A model generated the notes under the pieces. That model was not told the DNA's origin and did no database searches. It saw nothing but the letters and a program-made list of their open reading frames with translations. Positions 33,430-42,283 of a stretch of 49,677 nt of DNA are shown here, one piece after another. Numbering within the stretch: the first letter of the stretch is position 1; each line of letters begins with the position of its first letter. The stretch comes from Anaerotignum sp. (GTDB lineage Bacteria > Bacillota > Clostridia > Lachnospirales > Anaerotignaceae): NCBI GenBank assembly GCA_017523325.1, contig JAFWWO010000021.1, forward strand, positions 1-49,677, given 5' to 3'. The translations under genes were made by a program, and so were the position numbers.

Positions 33430-34358
33430 TGAAAAATAAAATTTTCGGAAAACTTTTCACATTATGTCTTGGAGTGATGATGTCTGTTGTTGCCGTTGCC
33501 TGCGTTGACCAGCACGCAGAAAATATAAGCGGCGAAGTTAAATCCTCGGAAGAGATTCGTATTATTGCTACATCAAATGCAACTTTATGGATTTGTGATG
33601 CACTTGACCTTGATTTGGCTGCAAGATGTGCTACCGGTGGCGATATTCCTGAAAGATACAAGGATTTGCCTGAAATAGGCACAGCGATGTCCCCTGATGT
33701 GGAGGCAATAGCACTTCTGGAGCCTACGGATATCATTGGTCCGGATACGTTAATGGAAACTATCAAACCTACATATGATGCTTTAGACTTGCCGTATACG
33801 TTTATCGATCTGCAAAGCGTCGAGGGGATGTATGATTCCATTGAGCTTTTGGGGCAAAAATACGGCAAGGAGTCGGAGGCGGCATCTCTCGTTGAGGAAT
33901 ATCATCAAATTTTGGATGAATTTGAAAAGGGCATAGAGGGCAAGCCCAAGCCCACAGTTTTAATGCTTATGGGACTTCCCGGGGCATACATAGAATGTAC
34001 CCCCAATTCCTATTGTGGCTCGCTTATAGGCGTTGCGGGGGCAGAGAGCGTTGTGCAGGTGGATGATGACATGAATTTTGTGTCATGGAATACGGAGGAG
34101 CTTCTTAAACTTGACCCCGATTATATTTTGCTTACTGTGCATGGACTCCCATTTGATGCAATGGAAATGTTTGCAGAGGAGTTCAAAACAAATGATATTT
34201 GGCAGCATTTTCGTGCCGTACAAGAGGGGCATGTTTATGAACTGGATTATACTTTGTTTGGCATGAGTGCTACATTTGAGTGGCCGAAAGCCTTGAATGT
34301 TTTGAAGGAAATTTTGTATGATGGCACATATAAGGCGTACAATATGGGGGCAAGTTGA
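33429..34358 (+). CDS. isdE: Heme ABC transporter substrate-binding lipoprotein, IsdE-like
   Basis: 309 residues. Lipoprotein signal with lipobox AVAC (Cys25), then two lobes of a type III binding protein (RIIATSNATLWICDALDLDLAAR ... ETIKPTYDALDLPYTFID). IsdE binds heme through Met and His; here GTAMSPDVEAI supplies a Met and LTVHGLPFDAMEMFAEEF a His at the matching places. It receives heme from Shp and delivers it to the FecCD permease. Coupled by overlaps on both sides. Confidence 0.85.
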   Translation: MKNKIFGKLFTLCLGVMMSVVAVACVDQHAENISGEVKSSEEIRIIATSNATLWICDALDLDLAARCATGGDIPERYKDLPEIGTAMSPDVEAIALLEPTDIIGPDTLMETIKPTYDALDLPYTFIDLQSVEGMYDSIELLGQKYGKESEAASLVEEYHQILDEFEKGIEGKPKPTVLMLMGLPGAYIECTPNSYCGSLIGVAGAESVVQVDDDMNFVSWNTEELLKLDPDYILLTVHGLPFDAMEMFAEEFKTNDIWQHFRAVQEGHVYELDYTLFGMSATFEWPKALNVLKEILYDGTYKAYNMGAS

Positions 34359-35352
34359 TGAGAAAGACAAAAAAAGAAATTCTAAGGGGAACGACAGTCT
34401 GCATCATTCTTGCGGGATTCATATGTGTGCTTGTTCTTGCAGCGATGAAGTTGGGGAGCATAAATGTTACTTATAAGGAGTTGTTTTGCGGGCTTTTTTT
34501 GGAATATGACCCAAGAGTAGCAATCATATACGATTTGCGGATTCCCCGCATAATAGTTGCGTTATTGGGCGGTGCGGCATTGAGCACATCAGGGCTCTTG
34601 TTCCAAGCGGTTTTGAAAAATCCTCTTGCAGATCCGGGAATCATAGGCATTTCCGGGGGAGCGGCACTGACAGCGACAATTGTAACCGCATTTTTACCGA
34701 TGCTCTATTTTTCAATTCCTGTTTTTTCCTGTATTGGCGGACTTTTGTCCTTCTTCCTCATATATTCTTTGGCATGGAAGGGGTCTCTTGATCCTGTGAG
34801 GATTATTCTGGTGGGAATTGCGGTGGCGGCGGTTTTTTCGGGGCTTAACACCCTCTTTTGCGGAGCCTTGGATAATACGGGGATATCTCTTTCTGTAAGC
34901 GGACTTTCACAACTCCAATGGAGCAGTGTAAAATGCTTTCGATTTATGCCATTTCAGGACTTGTTTTTGCTGTGCTTTTGTCTCCTTACTGCAATATTTT
35001 GGCACTGGATGATGACACAGTGAGAGGTTTGGGAATCCGAGTGGATTTGGTGCGGCTTGTGGTTAGTATTGCGCCGTGCCTTCTTGTTTCGGGAGTCACA
35101 GCCATCATCGGAGTTGTAGGTTTTCTGGCACTTATTGTTCCTCATATGGCAAGGCGTTTTGTGGGTAGTGACCACCGGATTTTGGCACCATGCTGCATAC
35201 TTTTAGGGGGTTTTGTACTTCTCCTTGCGGATACTGTGGGACGGATGATCGCTGCGCCAAACGAAATTTCGGCGGCAGTCATCATGTCTGTCTGCGGAGG
35301 GCCATTTTTCATATTCTTGCTGAAAAGAGGTGATAACCATGTTGCACGCTGA
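34358..35352 (+). pseudogene. FecCD-family heme permease, frameshifted
   Basis: Two frames together give a normal ~330-residue permease. The first (from 34358) has GSINVTYKELFCGLF, RIPRIIVALLGGAALSTSGLLFQAVLKNPLADPGIIGISGGAAL and ends in-phase homology at QLQWSSVK. The second resumes exactly with MLSIYAISGLVFAVLLSPYCNILALDDD and runs to VIMSVCGGPFFIFLL. One added base in the AAAA run at 34930-34933 would restore a single frame. It could be a real inactivating deletion, a phase-variable tract or an assembly error. The neighbours are intact. Confidence 0.88.
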
Positions 35353-36760
35353 AGATTTGTTCTTTTCTTATTCGGTTCATTGTTGTGGGCACCAACAGGG
35401 CTGTGTTATGGATTCGCCTGATTGTTGCGGAGAGGATTATATCATTCGCAATCTGTCTGTGAGGATAAAAAAAGGTGCGGTAACGACTCTTTTGGGAGCA
35501 AACGGTTGCGGAAAATCTACCCTTTTGAAGTTATTTACAAAAAATTTGAAGCCTCAAAGCGGCAAAATTTGCCTCATGGGGGAGGATATTCAAAATATTT
35601 CCATAAAGGATTTTGCGAAGCAAGTTGCCGTTGTGAGTCAGAAAAATTCGGTTCCCGATGATTTGACAGTGGAGCGTCTGGTGATGTACGGTAGATTGCC
35701 CTATTCTTCCTTTTTTCGTTTGGGTGCAGACAAGGAAGGCAAAAAATATGTGGATAGAGCATTAGAATTGACAGACTTGACGGAACTTAGGGAACGTCCT
35801 ATGGGAACGCTTTCCGGCGGACAAAAACAGCGTGCATTCATTGCCATGGCTCTTGCCCAGAATACAGAGGTGCTGTTTCTGGATGAGCCTACAACTTTTC
35901 TTGATGTACGGTATCAAGTGGAAATTTTACAGTTAATACGTTGCCTTAATCGAGAACAGGGTATGACAATCATCATGGTGCTTCATGACATAAATCAAGC
36001 CCTTTCTTACAGTGACGAAGTAATCGGAATGTGCGGAGGGAAAGTGGCTTTTCAGGGGAATCCCGAGGATGTTATCACCCGAGAAAATATACGAGAGATT
36101 TATGGCGTTGAACTTCCGGTTATCAGAAATGAAGGAAGGGTTTTTGTTCCGGCGGTGGGCGACAGCAAGCCGAAAGATGCAAAAAACTCTGTTATGGAAA
36201 GGGCAAGTGTTTATACGCATAGGGAAGAAAAAAAAGAAAACAAAGAGATGTTTGAAAAGAAAACGCCCAAAAAGGCGAGAAGTAAATTTATGCAAGGGAT
36301 TTTCGTGATTTTAGGAATTGTTTGTGTTGTACTGGCGACAATCGGTGTGGTTTTGCCTGTTTTGCCCACAACGCCTTTCCTGCTCCTTGCGGCATTGTGT
36401 TTTGCCCGAAGTTCCGAAAGATTGGAACATTGGTTCAAAGGTACAAAACTTTACAAAAGTCATCTGGAAACTTTTGCACGGAACGAAGGAATGACATGGG
36501 ATGCAAAACTGCGTATATTGGGAACGGTAACGGTTATTATAGCTCCGGCAATATTTTTTATGCAGAGAAGTTATTTGGTAAAAGGCTCAAAAGGTGCTTT
36601 ATTTGGAGCCATCACCATGGGGGTTGTATGGGTTGTCCATGTCATTGCATTTTTATTTTTTATAAAAACCTGTTCCAAAGAGCGGGCGGCAGAAATAGCT
36701 GCTCTGCATGAAGCAAAAGAACATATGGGAAAGGAGGGTGATATGCATGATGTTCAATAA
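35339..36760 (+). CDS. Heme ABC ATPase fused to a DUF454 (YbaN) membrane domain
   Basis: 473 residues. Residues 1-270 form a FecE-like ATPase: Walker A GANGCGKST (53-61), LSGGQKQR signature, VLFLDEPTTFLD, and switch His in VLHDINQAL. Between the first strand and YIIRNLSV there is an extra Cys/His-rich loop (C15, C16, H18, C22, C29, C30). A charged linker (about 275-320) leads to a DUF454 domain: ILGIVCVVLATIGVVLPVLP, TTPFLLLAALCFARSSERLEHW, then two more helices. DUF454 is normally a separate protein (YbaN). ATG at 35339 has AGAGGTGA. Confidence 0.88.
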   Translation: MLHAEDLFFSYSVHCCGHQQGCVMDSPDCCGEDYIIRNLSVRIKKGAVTTLLGANGCGKSTLLKLFTKNLKPQSGKICLMGEDIQNISIKDFAKQVAVVSQKNSVPDDLTVERLVMYGRLPYSSFFRLGADKEGKKYVDRALELTDLTELRERPMGTLSGGQKQRAFIAMALAQNTEVLFLDEPTTFLDVRYQVEILQLIRCLNREQGMTIIMVLHDINQALSYSDEVIGMCGGKVAFQGNPEDVITRENIREIYGVELPVIRNEGRVFVPAVGDSKPKDAKNSVMERASVYTHREEKKENKEMFEKKTPKKARSKFMQGIFVILGIVCVVLATIGVVLPVLPTTPFLLLAALCFARSSERLEHWFKGTKLYKSHLETFARNEGMTWDAKLRILGTVTVIIAPAIFFMQRSYLVKGSKGALFGAITMGVVWVVHVIAFLFFIKTCSKERAAEIAALHEAKEHMGKEGDMHDVQ

Positions 36761-38471
36761 ACGGCTTTTGGCGATGGTACCTGAAGCGAAAAAATATATA
36801 CTCATGAAAGTTCTGGCGAGCTGGATTAGCCTTGTCGCAGGGATTTTTATGTGGTTCACCGTAGCGGGAATTTTTCAAAAAATATATGATAAGGAAACTT
36901 TGACGAGTATTCCTTTCGTTGGTGCGATGATATGTATCATCGTTCGCTTTGTATTGACGGGCGTTACATCTTTTCTGACACATAAGGCAACATCTTGTGT
37001 GAAAAGCACATTGAGAAATAAGATTTACGCCAAGTTGGTACGGATCGGAAGCGGATATTCGGACCGATTCCCTACTGCTGAGGTGGTTCAACTGGCGGGA
37101 GAAGGTGTGGAGCAGTTGGAAAGCTATTTCGGTAACTATCTCCCTCAATTTTTCTATGCAATTCTTGCTCCTTTCACTTTGTTTTTTGTATTTTTGCATT
37201 TTTCCCCATTAACGGGCATTGTGCTTTTTTTCTGTGTACCGCTGATTCCTATTGTCATAATAAAAATTCAGAAATTTGCGAAAAAAATGCTCTCAAAATA
37301 TTGGGATGCATATACAAATTTAGGTGACAGCTTTCTGGAAAACTTGCAGGGGCTGACCACTCTTAAGGCTTATGGTGCTGATGAAAAACGCCATGAGGAA
37401 ATGAATGCGGAAAGCGAACATTTTCGTGTGGTAACCATGAAGGTTCTGACAATGCAGTTGAATTCTGTAACCATTATGGATTTTATTGCATACGGCGGAA
37501 GTGCATTGGGCTGTATTCTTGTGGTAAGGGATTTCTCCCTTGGGAATGTAAATATAGGGCAGGCATTGGCAATGATACTTCTGGCCGGCGAGTTTTTTCT
37601 GGCTATGCGTACGTTGGGAAGCTATTTCCATACGGCAATGAACGGTATGGCGGCAAGCGATAGAATGTTTCGTCTGTTGGACTTGCCTGAATCGCCCAAA
37701 GGGAAGGAAAAGGTTTGTCCCGGTGATATAAACGTAAATAATCTCACATTTTCTTATGATGGAAAAAAGAAGGTGCTTACAGACATCAGTCTAATAATTC
37801 CCGCAGGCAGCCTTTTTGCTGTTGTGGGACCGTCCGGTTGTGGGAAATCTACCCTTGCGGCTCTAATTTCCGGGGAGAAAAAGGGGTATTCGGGAAGTAT
37901 AAAGATAGGGGAAACAGAAATTTCCGATGCGGAGGAAGAAAGCTTGCAAAATTTTATAACCGTTGTTTCCGCAAACAGCTATCTTTTTGCGGGAAGTATT
38001 CGAGATACATTAAAAGAGGGGAATGAAAATGCTTCCGATTGCGATATGGAGGAGGCTTTGAAAAAAGTGCATTTGTGGGATTTTGTGAAGGCACAAGGGG
38101 GCTTGGATATGCCTGTTTCAGAGCGGGCGGCAAATCTTTCGGGAGGACAAAGACAGCGGCTTGCTTTGGCAAGAGCTGTGCTGAAAAACAGCCCCATGTA
38201 TATTTTTGATGAAGCCACAAGTAATATTGATGCAGAGAGCGAAAGTGCGATTATAGAGGCAATTTATTCTATGAGAGGGAAGCATACAATCCTTTTGATT
38301 TCTCACAGATTGGCGAATGTTGAACATTCCGATGCAATCGCTTATTTTGAGGAGGGGCGTTTGGCAGAAACAGGAACGCATAAGGAAATGATAAATATGG
38401 ATGGGCGGTACAGAAAGTTGTTTTTGGCACAGCGGGAGCTGGAGTTAATCAGAGAGGGGGCGAAGGCATGA
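36747..38471 (+). CDS. CydD-like ABC transporter (membrane domain plus ATPase)
   Basis: 574 residues. Six-helix exporter-type membrane domain (about 1-310; GYSDRFPTAEVVQLAGEGVEQLESYFGNYLPQF is typical of CydD-like proteins) and an ATPase domain with GPSGCGKST, LSGGQRQR, YIFDEATSNID and LISHRLAN. CydDC-type pairs export small thiols and bind heme. In this cluster a role in moving heme or protecting from it is inferred. ATG at 36747 lies behind GGAGGGTG; it overlaps the previous gene by 14 bases and the next by 4. Confidence 0.85.
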   Translation: MMFNKRLLAMVPEAKKYILMKVLASWISLVAGIFMWFTVAGIFQKIYDKETLTSIPFVGAMICIIVRFVLTGVTSFLTHKATSCVKSTLRNKIYAKLVRIGSGYSDRFPTAEVVQLAGEGVEQLESYFGNYLPQFFYAILAPFTLFFVFLHFSPLTGIVLFFCVPLIPIVIIKIQKFAKKMLSKYWDAYTNLGDSFLENLQGLTTLKAYGADEKRHEEMNAESEHFRVVTMKVLTMQLNSVTIMDFIAYGGSALGCILVVRDFSLGNVNIGQALAMILLAGEFFLAMRTLGSYFHTAMNGMAASDRMFRLLDLPESPKGKEKVCPGDINVNNLTFSYDGKKKVLTDISLIIPAGSLFAVVGPSGCGKSTLAALISGEKKGYSGSIKIGETEISDAEEESLQNFITVVSANSYLFAGSIRDTLKEGNENASDCDMEEALKKVHLWDFVKAQGGLDMPVSERAANLSGGQRQRLALARAVLKNSPMYIFDEATSNIDAESESAIIEAIYSMRGKHTILLISHRLANVEHSDAIAYFEEGRLAETGTHKEMINMDGRYRKLFLAQRELELIREGAKA

Positions 38472-40123
38472 AACGCAGAAGCGGAATTAAAATAATGGGC
38501 GGACTGCTAAGGCTGCTAAAACCCCTTATTCATGTTATGGTAGGCTGCATCAGTTTGGGAACTCTGGGGTTTTTCTGTGCCATATTTATAACGGTTTTTG
38601 CGGCTCATTTGATTCTTATGGTTTTAGAGATTTCTCCATGGAATTTGGATTTCAAACATACGGCACTTTTCATGATGGTGATTGCCGTAGCCCGAGCCGT
38701 TCTACGCTATGGAGAGCAAACTTGTGGTCACTATATTGCTTTTAAGCTCCTTGCGGTAATTCGAGATAAGGTTTTTGGTACACTCAGAAGGCTTGCTCCG
38801 GCAAAACTGGAAGGACGGGAACGGGGAGATTTGATTGCTGTAATTACAGGAGATATTGAACTTTTGGAGGTTTTCTATGCACATACCATTGCTCCTGTCT
38901 GTATAGCATTTATTGTGTCTGCGGTTATGACAATTCTCATAGGCAGCTTCAACCTGTATTTGGGGATTTTTGCCGCCTGCTCCTATGCCGTTGTAGGAGT
39001 TGTGATTCCTCTTGCGTCCTCAAGTATGGGGCGGGCGCAAGGATTAAAAGCACGCGGAGAGCTTGGCGGGCTCAATGGTGTATTTCTGGAAAGCTTGCGG
39101 GGAATTCGCGAGATTCTTCAATTTGGAAGAAGCCGACATAGAGCTGATGAAATACAAGAAAAAACTGACAAACTGAACAAAATTCAGGGGGAGATAAAGG
39201 CCCATGAGGGAGCAGTATCATCTTGGTCGGCGGCATTGGTGATGCTTCTTCCTTTGTGTATGCTTTATATTGGTATCAGGCTGAGTGTGCCTTTTCCATC
39301 TCTGGTGATGACTGTTGTAATGTTATTTTCTTCTTTTGGACCTGTTCTTGCCCTTGCGAACCTTTCGGGGGCAATGGATCAGACCCTTGCCGCAGGGGAA
39401 CGGGTGCTTTCGCTTCTTGAGGAAGAGCCCGAAACTCCCGAAATTATGAAGGGTGAAAGCCCTGATTTTACAGGTGCAAAAGTGCGGAATCTGGATTTTT
39501 CCTATGATAGGGAAAAAATACTCCGCAATTTAAGCATAGATATTGAAAAAGGGGAAATCGTTGCTGTGACGGGAAAAAGCGGTTCCGGGAAATCTACTTT
39601 GCTTAAGCTTTTAATGCGGTTTTGGCAGGCTCCCGAGGGAAGTATAAAAATTTCCGATATTGACATAGGAAGAATTAACACGCTGCATTTGCGTGATTTG
39701 GAAAGCTTTATGGCACAGGATACGGATATGTTCAATCTTTCCGTGAGGGAAAATATCCGCATAAGCCGTATGGATGCAACGGATGCTGAGGTTGAGGAGG
39801 CGGCGAAAAAAGCGGCAATTCATGATTTTATCATGACACTTCCAAAAGGCTATGCCACAAAAACAGGAGAACTGGGTGAGTTGCTTTCGGCAGGCGAACG
39901 GCAGAGAATCGGTCTTGCCCGAGCGTTTCTCCATAATGCACCGTTTATGCTCTTTGATGAGCCTACAAGCAATCTGGATAGTCTGAATGAGGGGGCGATT
40001 TTGAAAGCTATCAAAGAGGAAACGGAAGAAAGTAATCGTACAGTTGTTTTGGTATCTCACAGAAAGTCAACCTTGAGTATTGCTGATAGAAACTATACCA
40101 TAGATAACGGGCGGTTGAGTTGA
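38468..40123 (+). CDS. CydC-like ABC transporter (partner subunit)
   Basis: 551 residues. Exporter-type membrane domain (about 1-315) with AVLRYGEQTCGHYIAFKLLAVIRD, which matches the CydC pattern RYxERxxxHxxxFxLLxxLR, then an ATPase domain with Walker A GKSGSGKST, MLFDEPTSNLD and LVSHRKST. The signature is LSAGERQR instead of LSGGQ/LSGGE, so this half may hydrolyse ATP poorly, as is common in heterodimers. It starts inside the stop of its partner (ATGA) and is the last gene of the island, before a terminator. Confidence 0.85.
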   Translation: MKRRSGIKIMGGLLRLLKPLIHVMVGCISLGTLGFFCAIFITVFAAHLILMVLEISPWNLDFKHTALFMMVIAVARAVLRYGEQTCGHYIAFKLLAVIRDKVFGTLRRLAPAKLEGRERGDLIAVITGDIELLEVFYAHTIAPVCIAFIVSAVMTILIGSFNLYLGIFAACSYAVVGVVIPLASSSMGRAQGLKARGELGGLNGVFLESLRGIREILQFGRSRHRADEIQEKTDKLNKIQGEIKAHEGAVSSWSAALVMLLPLCMLYIGIRLSVPFPSLVMTVVMLFSSFGPVLALANLSGAMDQTLAAGERVLSLLEEEPETPEIMKGESPDFTGAKVRNLDFSYDREKILRNLSIDIEKGEIVAVTGKSGSGKSTLLKLLMRFWQAPEGSIKISDIDIGRINTLHLRDLESFMAQDTDMFNLSVRENIRISRMDATDAEVEEAAKKAAIHDFIMTLPKGYATKTGELGELLSAGERQRIGLARAFLHNAPFMLFDEPTSNLDSLNEGAILKAIKEETEESNRTVVLVSHRKSTLSIADRNYTIDNGRLS

Positions 40124-40201
40124 TTTTCAAACATATATGCACAACAGAAAAAAGAGAAATTGATTGTTGCCACAATGCAACACTGTATAAGTGTAAAAAA
40201 C

Positions 40202-40232
40202 AAAAAAGTGAGCCAAAAGACTCACTTTTTTT
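40202..40232. terminator. Bidirectional terminator at the right end of the heme island
   Basis: AAAAAAGTGAG/CTCACTTTTTT stem, eight-base loop, T run on both strands. Serves the ABC genes and the opposing ferredoxin gene. Confidence 0.85.
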
Positions 40233-40241
40233 AAGTACAGA

Positions 40242-40412
40242 TTATTCTGCTTTGATTGCGCCTGTAGGGCAAGTGCCGGCACATGTACCGCAATCGATAC
40301 ATTCAGCAGCTTTGATTTCAAAAACGCCACCTGCATCAACGATGCAGTTTGTAGGACAAACACCGGCGCAAGCACCGCAACCGATACATTCGGGTCCGAT
40401 TTTGTGAGCCAT
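40242..40412 (-). CDS. 2[4Fe-4S] clostridial-type ferredoxin
   Basis: 56 residues, reading MAHKIGPECIGCGACAGVCP, then a second cluster motif ECIDCGTCAGTCP. Both CxxCxxCxxxC sets are complete with the far Cys-Pro, as in low-potential ferredoxins that carry electrons in anaerobic metabolism. AAGGAGGTG lies before the ATG. Length is exactly that of clostridial ferredoxins. Single-gene unit; it ends in the shared terminator at 40202-40232. High Cys codon use in TGC/TGT only, no irregularities. Confidence 0.96.
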   Translation of the reverse strand: MAHKIGPECIGCGACAGVCPTNCIVDAGGVFEIKAAECIDCGTCAGTCPTGAIKAE

Positions 40413-40568
40413 TGGACACACCTCCTTATTCCTTAATTCATTCTACAAGAGTATTTTATATCAGAATATTGTAATTTGCAAGGTAAATTTCAGATTTTAA
40501 TTGAGAAAAACCATGGAAAAGGGCAAATTTTTTATCAAAAATTCCTAAAAATGGAGAAAAAAGAGTTT

Positions 40569-41087
40569 TTAGATTTCTCTTTTCTGCCGTTTCAATTCCC
40601 GCATATATTCCTGATATTCGGCTGTGGAAACACGGATTTCATCGTATTCCGCTTGGGTAATGGGGCGAACGATACGGGCGGGGATTCCGTATACCATATG
40701 TCCGGGCGGAATTTTCATACCGCGTTTGACAACGGCTCCTGCGCCGATGAAGCAATTTTCCCCAATGACAGCCCCTTCCTGCACAATGGCACCCATGCCG
40801 ATGAGCACATGGTCGCAGATGGTACAGCCGTGGATAATGGCATTATGGCCGATGGTGACGCCGACACCAATGGAAACATCATATCCGACCTCCACATGGA
40901 CGGTGACATTTTCCTGTAAATTGCTGGTTTCGCCGATGGTGATTTTGCCATATTCCGCCCGTACCACAGTGCCGGGATAAATAATCACATGGTCCTTACA
41001 TTCTACACTGCCGATGATTTCCGCAGTGGGAAACACAAAGCAGGAATCGGGAATTTTAGGCTTTAATGTTTTATATGGTCGAATCAT
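40569..41087 (-). CDS. Gamma-carbonic-anhydrase-like hexapeptide-repeat protein
   Basis: 172 residues: left-handed beta-helix built from hexapeptide repeats (IIGSVECKDHVIIYPGTVVR, VSIGVGVTIGHNAIIHGCTI, VLIGMGAIVQEGAVIG) with a C-terminal helix. Three His expected to bind metal are present (VTVHVE and IGHNAIIHG). Relatives include YrdA/CaiE/PaaY and gamma carbonic anhydrases; activity cannot be predicted by eye. GGAAAGGAGA precedes the ATG. It is divergent from the zinc uptake operon, with 146 bases between. Confidence 0.88.
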   Translation of the reverse strand: MIRPYKTLKPKIPDSCFVFPTAEIIGSVECKDHVIIYPGTVVRAEYGKITIGETSNLQENVTVHVEVGYDVSIGVGVTIGHNAIIHGCTICDHVLIGMGAIVQEGAVIGENCFIGAGAVVKRGMKIPPGHMVYGIPARIVRPITQAEYDEIRVSTAEYQEYMRELKRQKREI

Positions 41088-41165
41088 GGAATCTCCTTTC
41101 CCAACGTAAGGTTGACAATGCCGTTTTGTTTTTTTATAACCATATCATACAGGGAAAAGTAGCTC

Positions 41166-41222
41166 TTGACAAGTGGTGCGGGAAGGCATACAATCTATTT
41201 GCAAACGAATTGCATTTGCAAA
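41166..41222 (+). promoter_or_regulatory. znuA promoter with candidate Zur site
   Basis: TTGACA (41166-41171), 17-base spacer, TACAAT (41189-41194). Just downstream TTTGCAAA occurs twice (41198-41205 and 41215-41222), 17 bases apart, covering the transcription start. Position and symmetry suit a zinc-dependent repressor. Confidence 0.65.
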
Positions 41223-41233
41223 AGGAGGCAAAT

Positions 41234-42283
41234 ATGAAGGGCATAAAAATTTGGCTGTTGTCGGTATGCTTGTTTTTGATGGCGTGCGGCACAGATGTAA
41301 ATACAGTGCATCATCAGGATTCGCTTACGGTTGTGACCAGCTTCTATCCTGTTTACTTGCTGGCACAGGAGGTGACGGCAGGGGCGAAGGGCATCCATCT
41401 TGTAAATATGGCACAGCCGCAAACCGGCTGCCTGCATGATTATGAAATGACCATTGGGGATAGAAAGCTATTGGAAAATGCTGATATTTTTCTTATCAAC
41501 GGCGGTGGTATGGAGCAGTTTTTGGAGCAGGCATTGGCACAATGCCCCCATTTGCAGATTGTGGATACTTCCGAGGGGATTTCGTTATTAGAGGAGGAAA
41601 TGCACCATCATCATGCCTGCGAGAATGAAGATGCGTGTGTGCATGGGCATGAAGACGAACATGAGCATGCAGACGAACATGAGCATGAAGACGAACATGA
41701 ACATGAACACGAACATGAGCATGAAGACGAACATGAACATGAGCATGAACATGAGCATGAAGGCAATCCCCATATTTGGCTTTCGCCCGAAAGAGCGGCA
41801 CGGCAGGCGGAGAATATAGCCCTGGCCCTGGCAGAATCAGACCCGGCAGAAGCAGATTTATTTGCCGCAAATTTGGAGCGTTTTCGGCAGGAAACAGAGC
41901 GGCTGATGGCAAAGGCGGAAGAAGTATCTATTCCATTCGGAGAGAAGGCGGCGGTATTCCATGAAGGCTTTGCCTATCTGGCGGAATGGTTCGGTATGGA
42001 GGCGGAAATCGGTATTTTTGCAGACGAATACCGGGAGCCTTCGGCACTGGAGCTGGCGGAGGCTGCCGACGGGGCAAGACAGGAGCAGATTCACTTCTTT
42101 CTTGCGGCGGGAGATAACGGAGAGAAATACGCCAAAGCCCTAGCGGTGGAGGTCGGTGAAAAAATGGTGGTATTAGACCCCTTGACTATGGGGCCGGATG
42201 CCAAAACAGAGGATTCCTATTACGCACGAATGCTGGCGAATATGGAAGCCGTAGAGCGGCATTGGAAGGAGAGGGAGAGATGA
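41234..42283 (+). CDS. znuA: Zinc ABC transporter substrate-binding lipoprotein ZnuA
   Basis: 349 residues. Lipobox FLMAC (Cys18); TVVTSFYPVYLLAQEVTAG is the cluster A-I binding-protein start. A very long His/Glu/Asp loop (about residues 118-176, dozens of H-E and E-D pairs) lies between the two halves, the position of the zinc-capturing loop in ZnuA. NPHIWLSPERAARQAENIA follows and contains a metal-ligand His; a second is in VFHEGFAYLAEWFG. ATG at 41234 follows AAAGGAGG. It overlaps znuC by 4 bases. Confidence 0.95.
   Translation: MKGIKIWLLSVCLFLMACGTDVNTVHHQDSLTVVTSFYPVYLLAQEVTAGAKGIHLVNMAQPQTGCLHDYEMTIGDRKLLENADIFLINGGGMEQFLEQALAQCPHLQIVDTSEGISLLEEEMHHHHACENEDACVHGHEDEHEHADEHEHEDEHEHEHEHEHEDEHEHEHEHEHEGNPHIWLSPERAARQAENIALALAESDPAEADLFAANLERFRQETERLMAKAEEVSIPFGEKAAVFHEGFAYLAEWFGMEAEIGIFADEYREPSALELAEAADGARQEQIHFFLAAGDNGEKYAKALAVEVGEKMVVLDPLTMGPDAKTEDSYYARMLANMEAVERHWKERER
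41640..41762 (+). repeat. In-frame tandem repeat coding for the His-rich loop
   Basis: Blocks of GAACATGAGCATGAAGAC-like units, 6- and 18-base periodicity, encode alternating His-Glu/Asp. Such tracts change length easily by slippage. Confidence 0.85.

Noticed and set aside
41640..41762. CRISPR-like short repeats
   Set aside because: The repeats are in-frame, contiguous and encode the ZnuA His-rich loop; there are no spacers.
41496..41912. Minus-strand ORF with long V/H/A repeats opposite znuA
   Set aside because: It only mirrors the His-rich tandem repeat of znuA.
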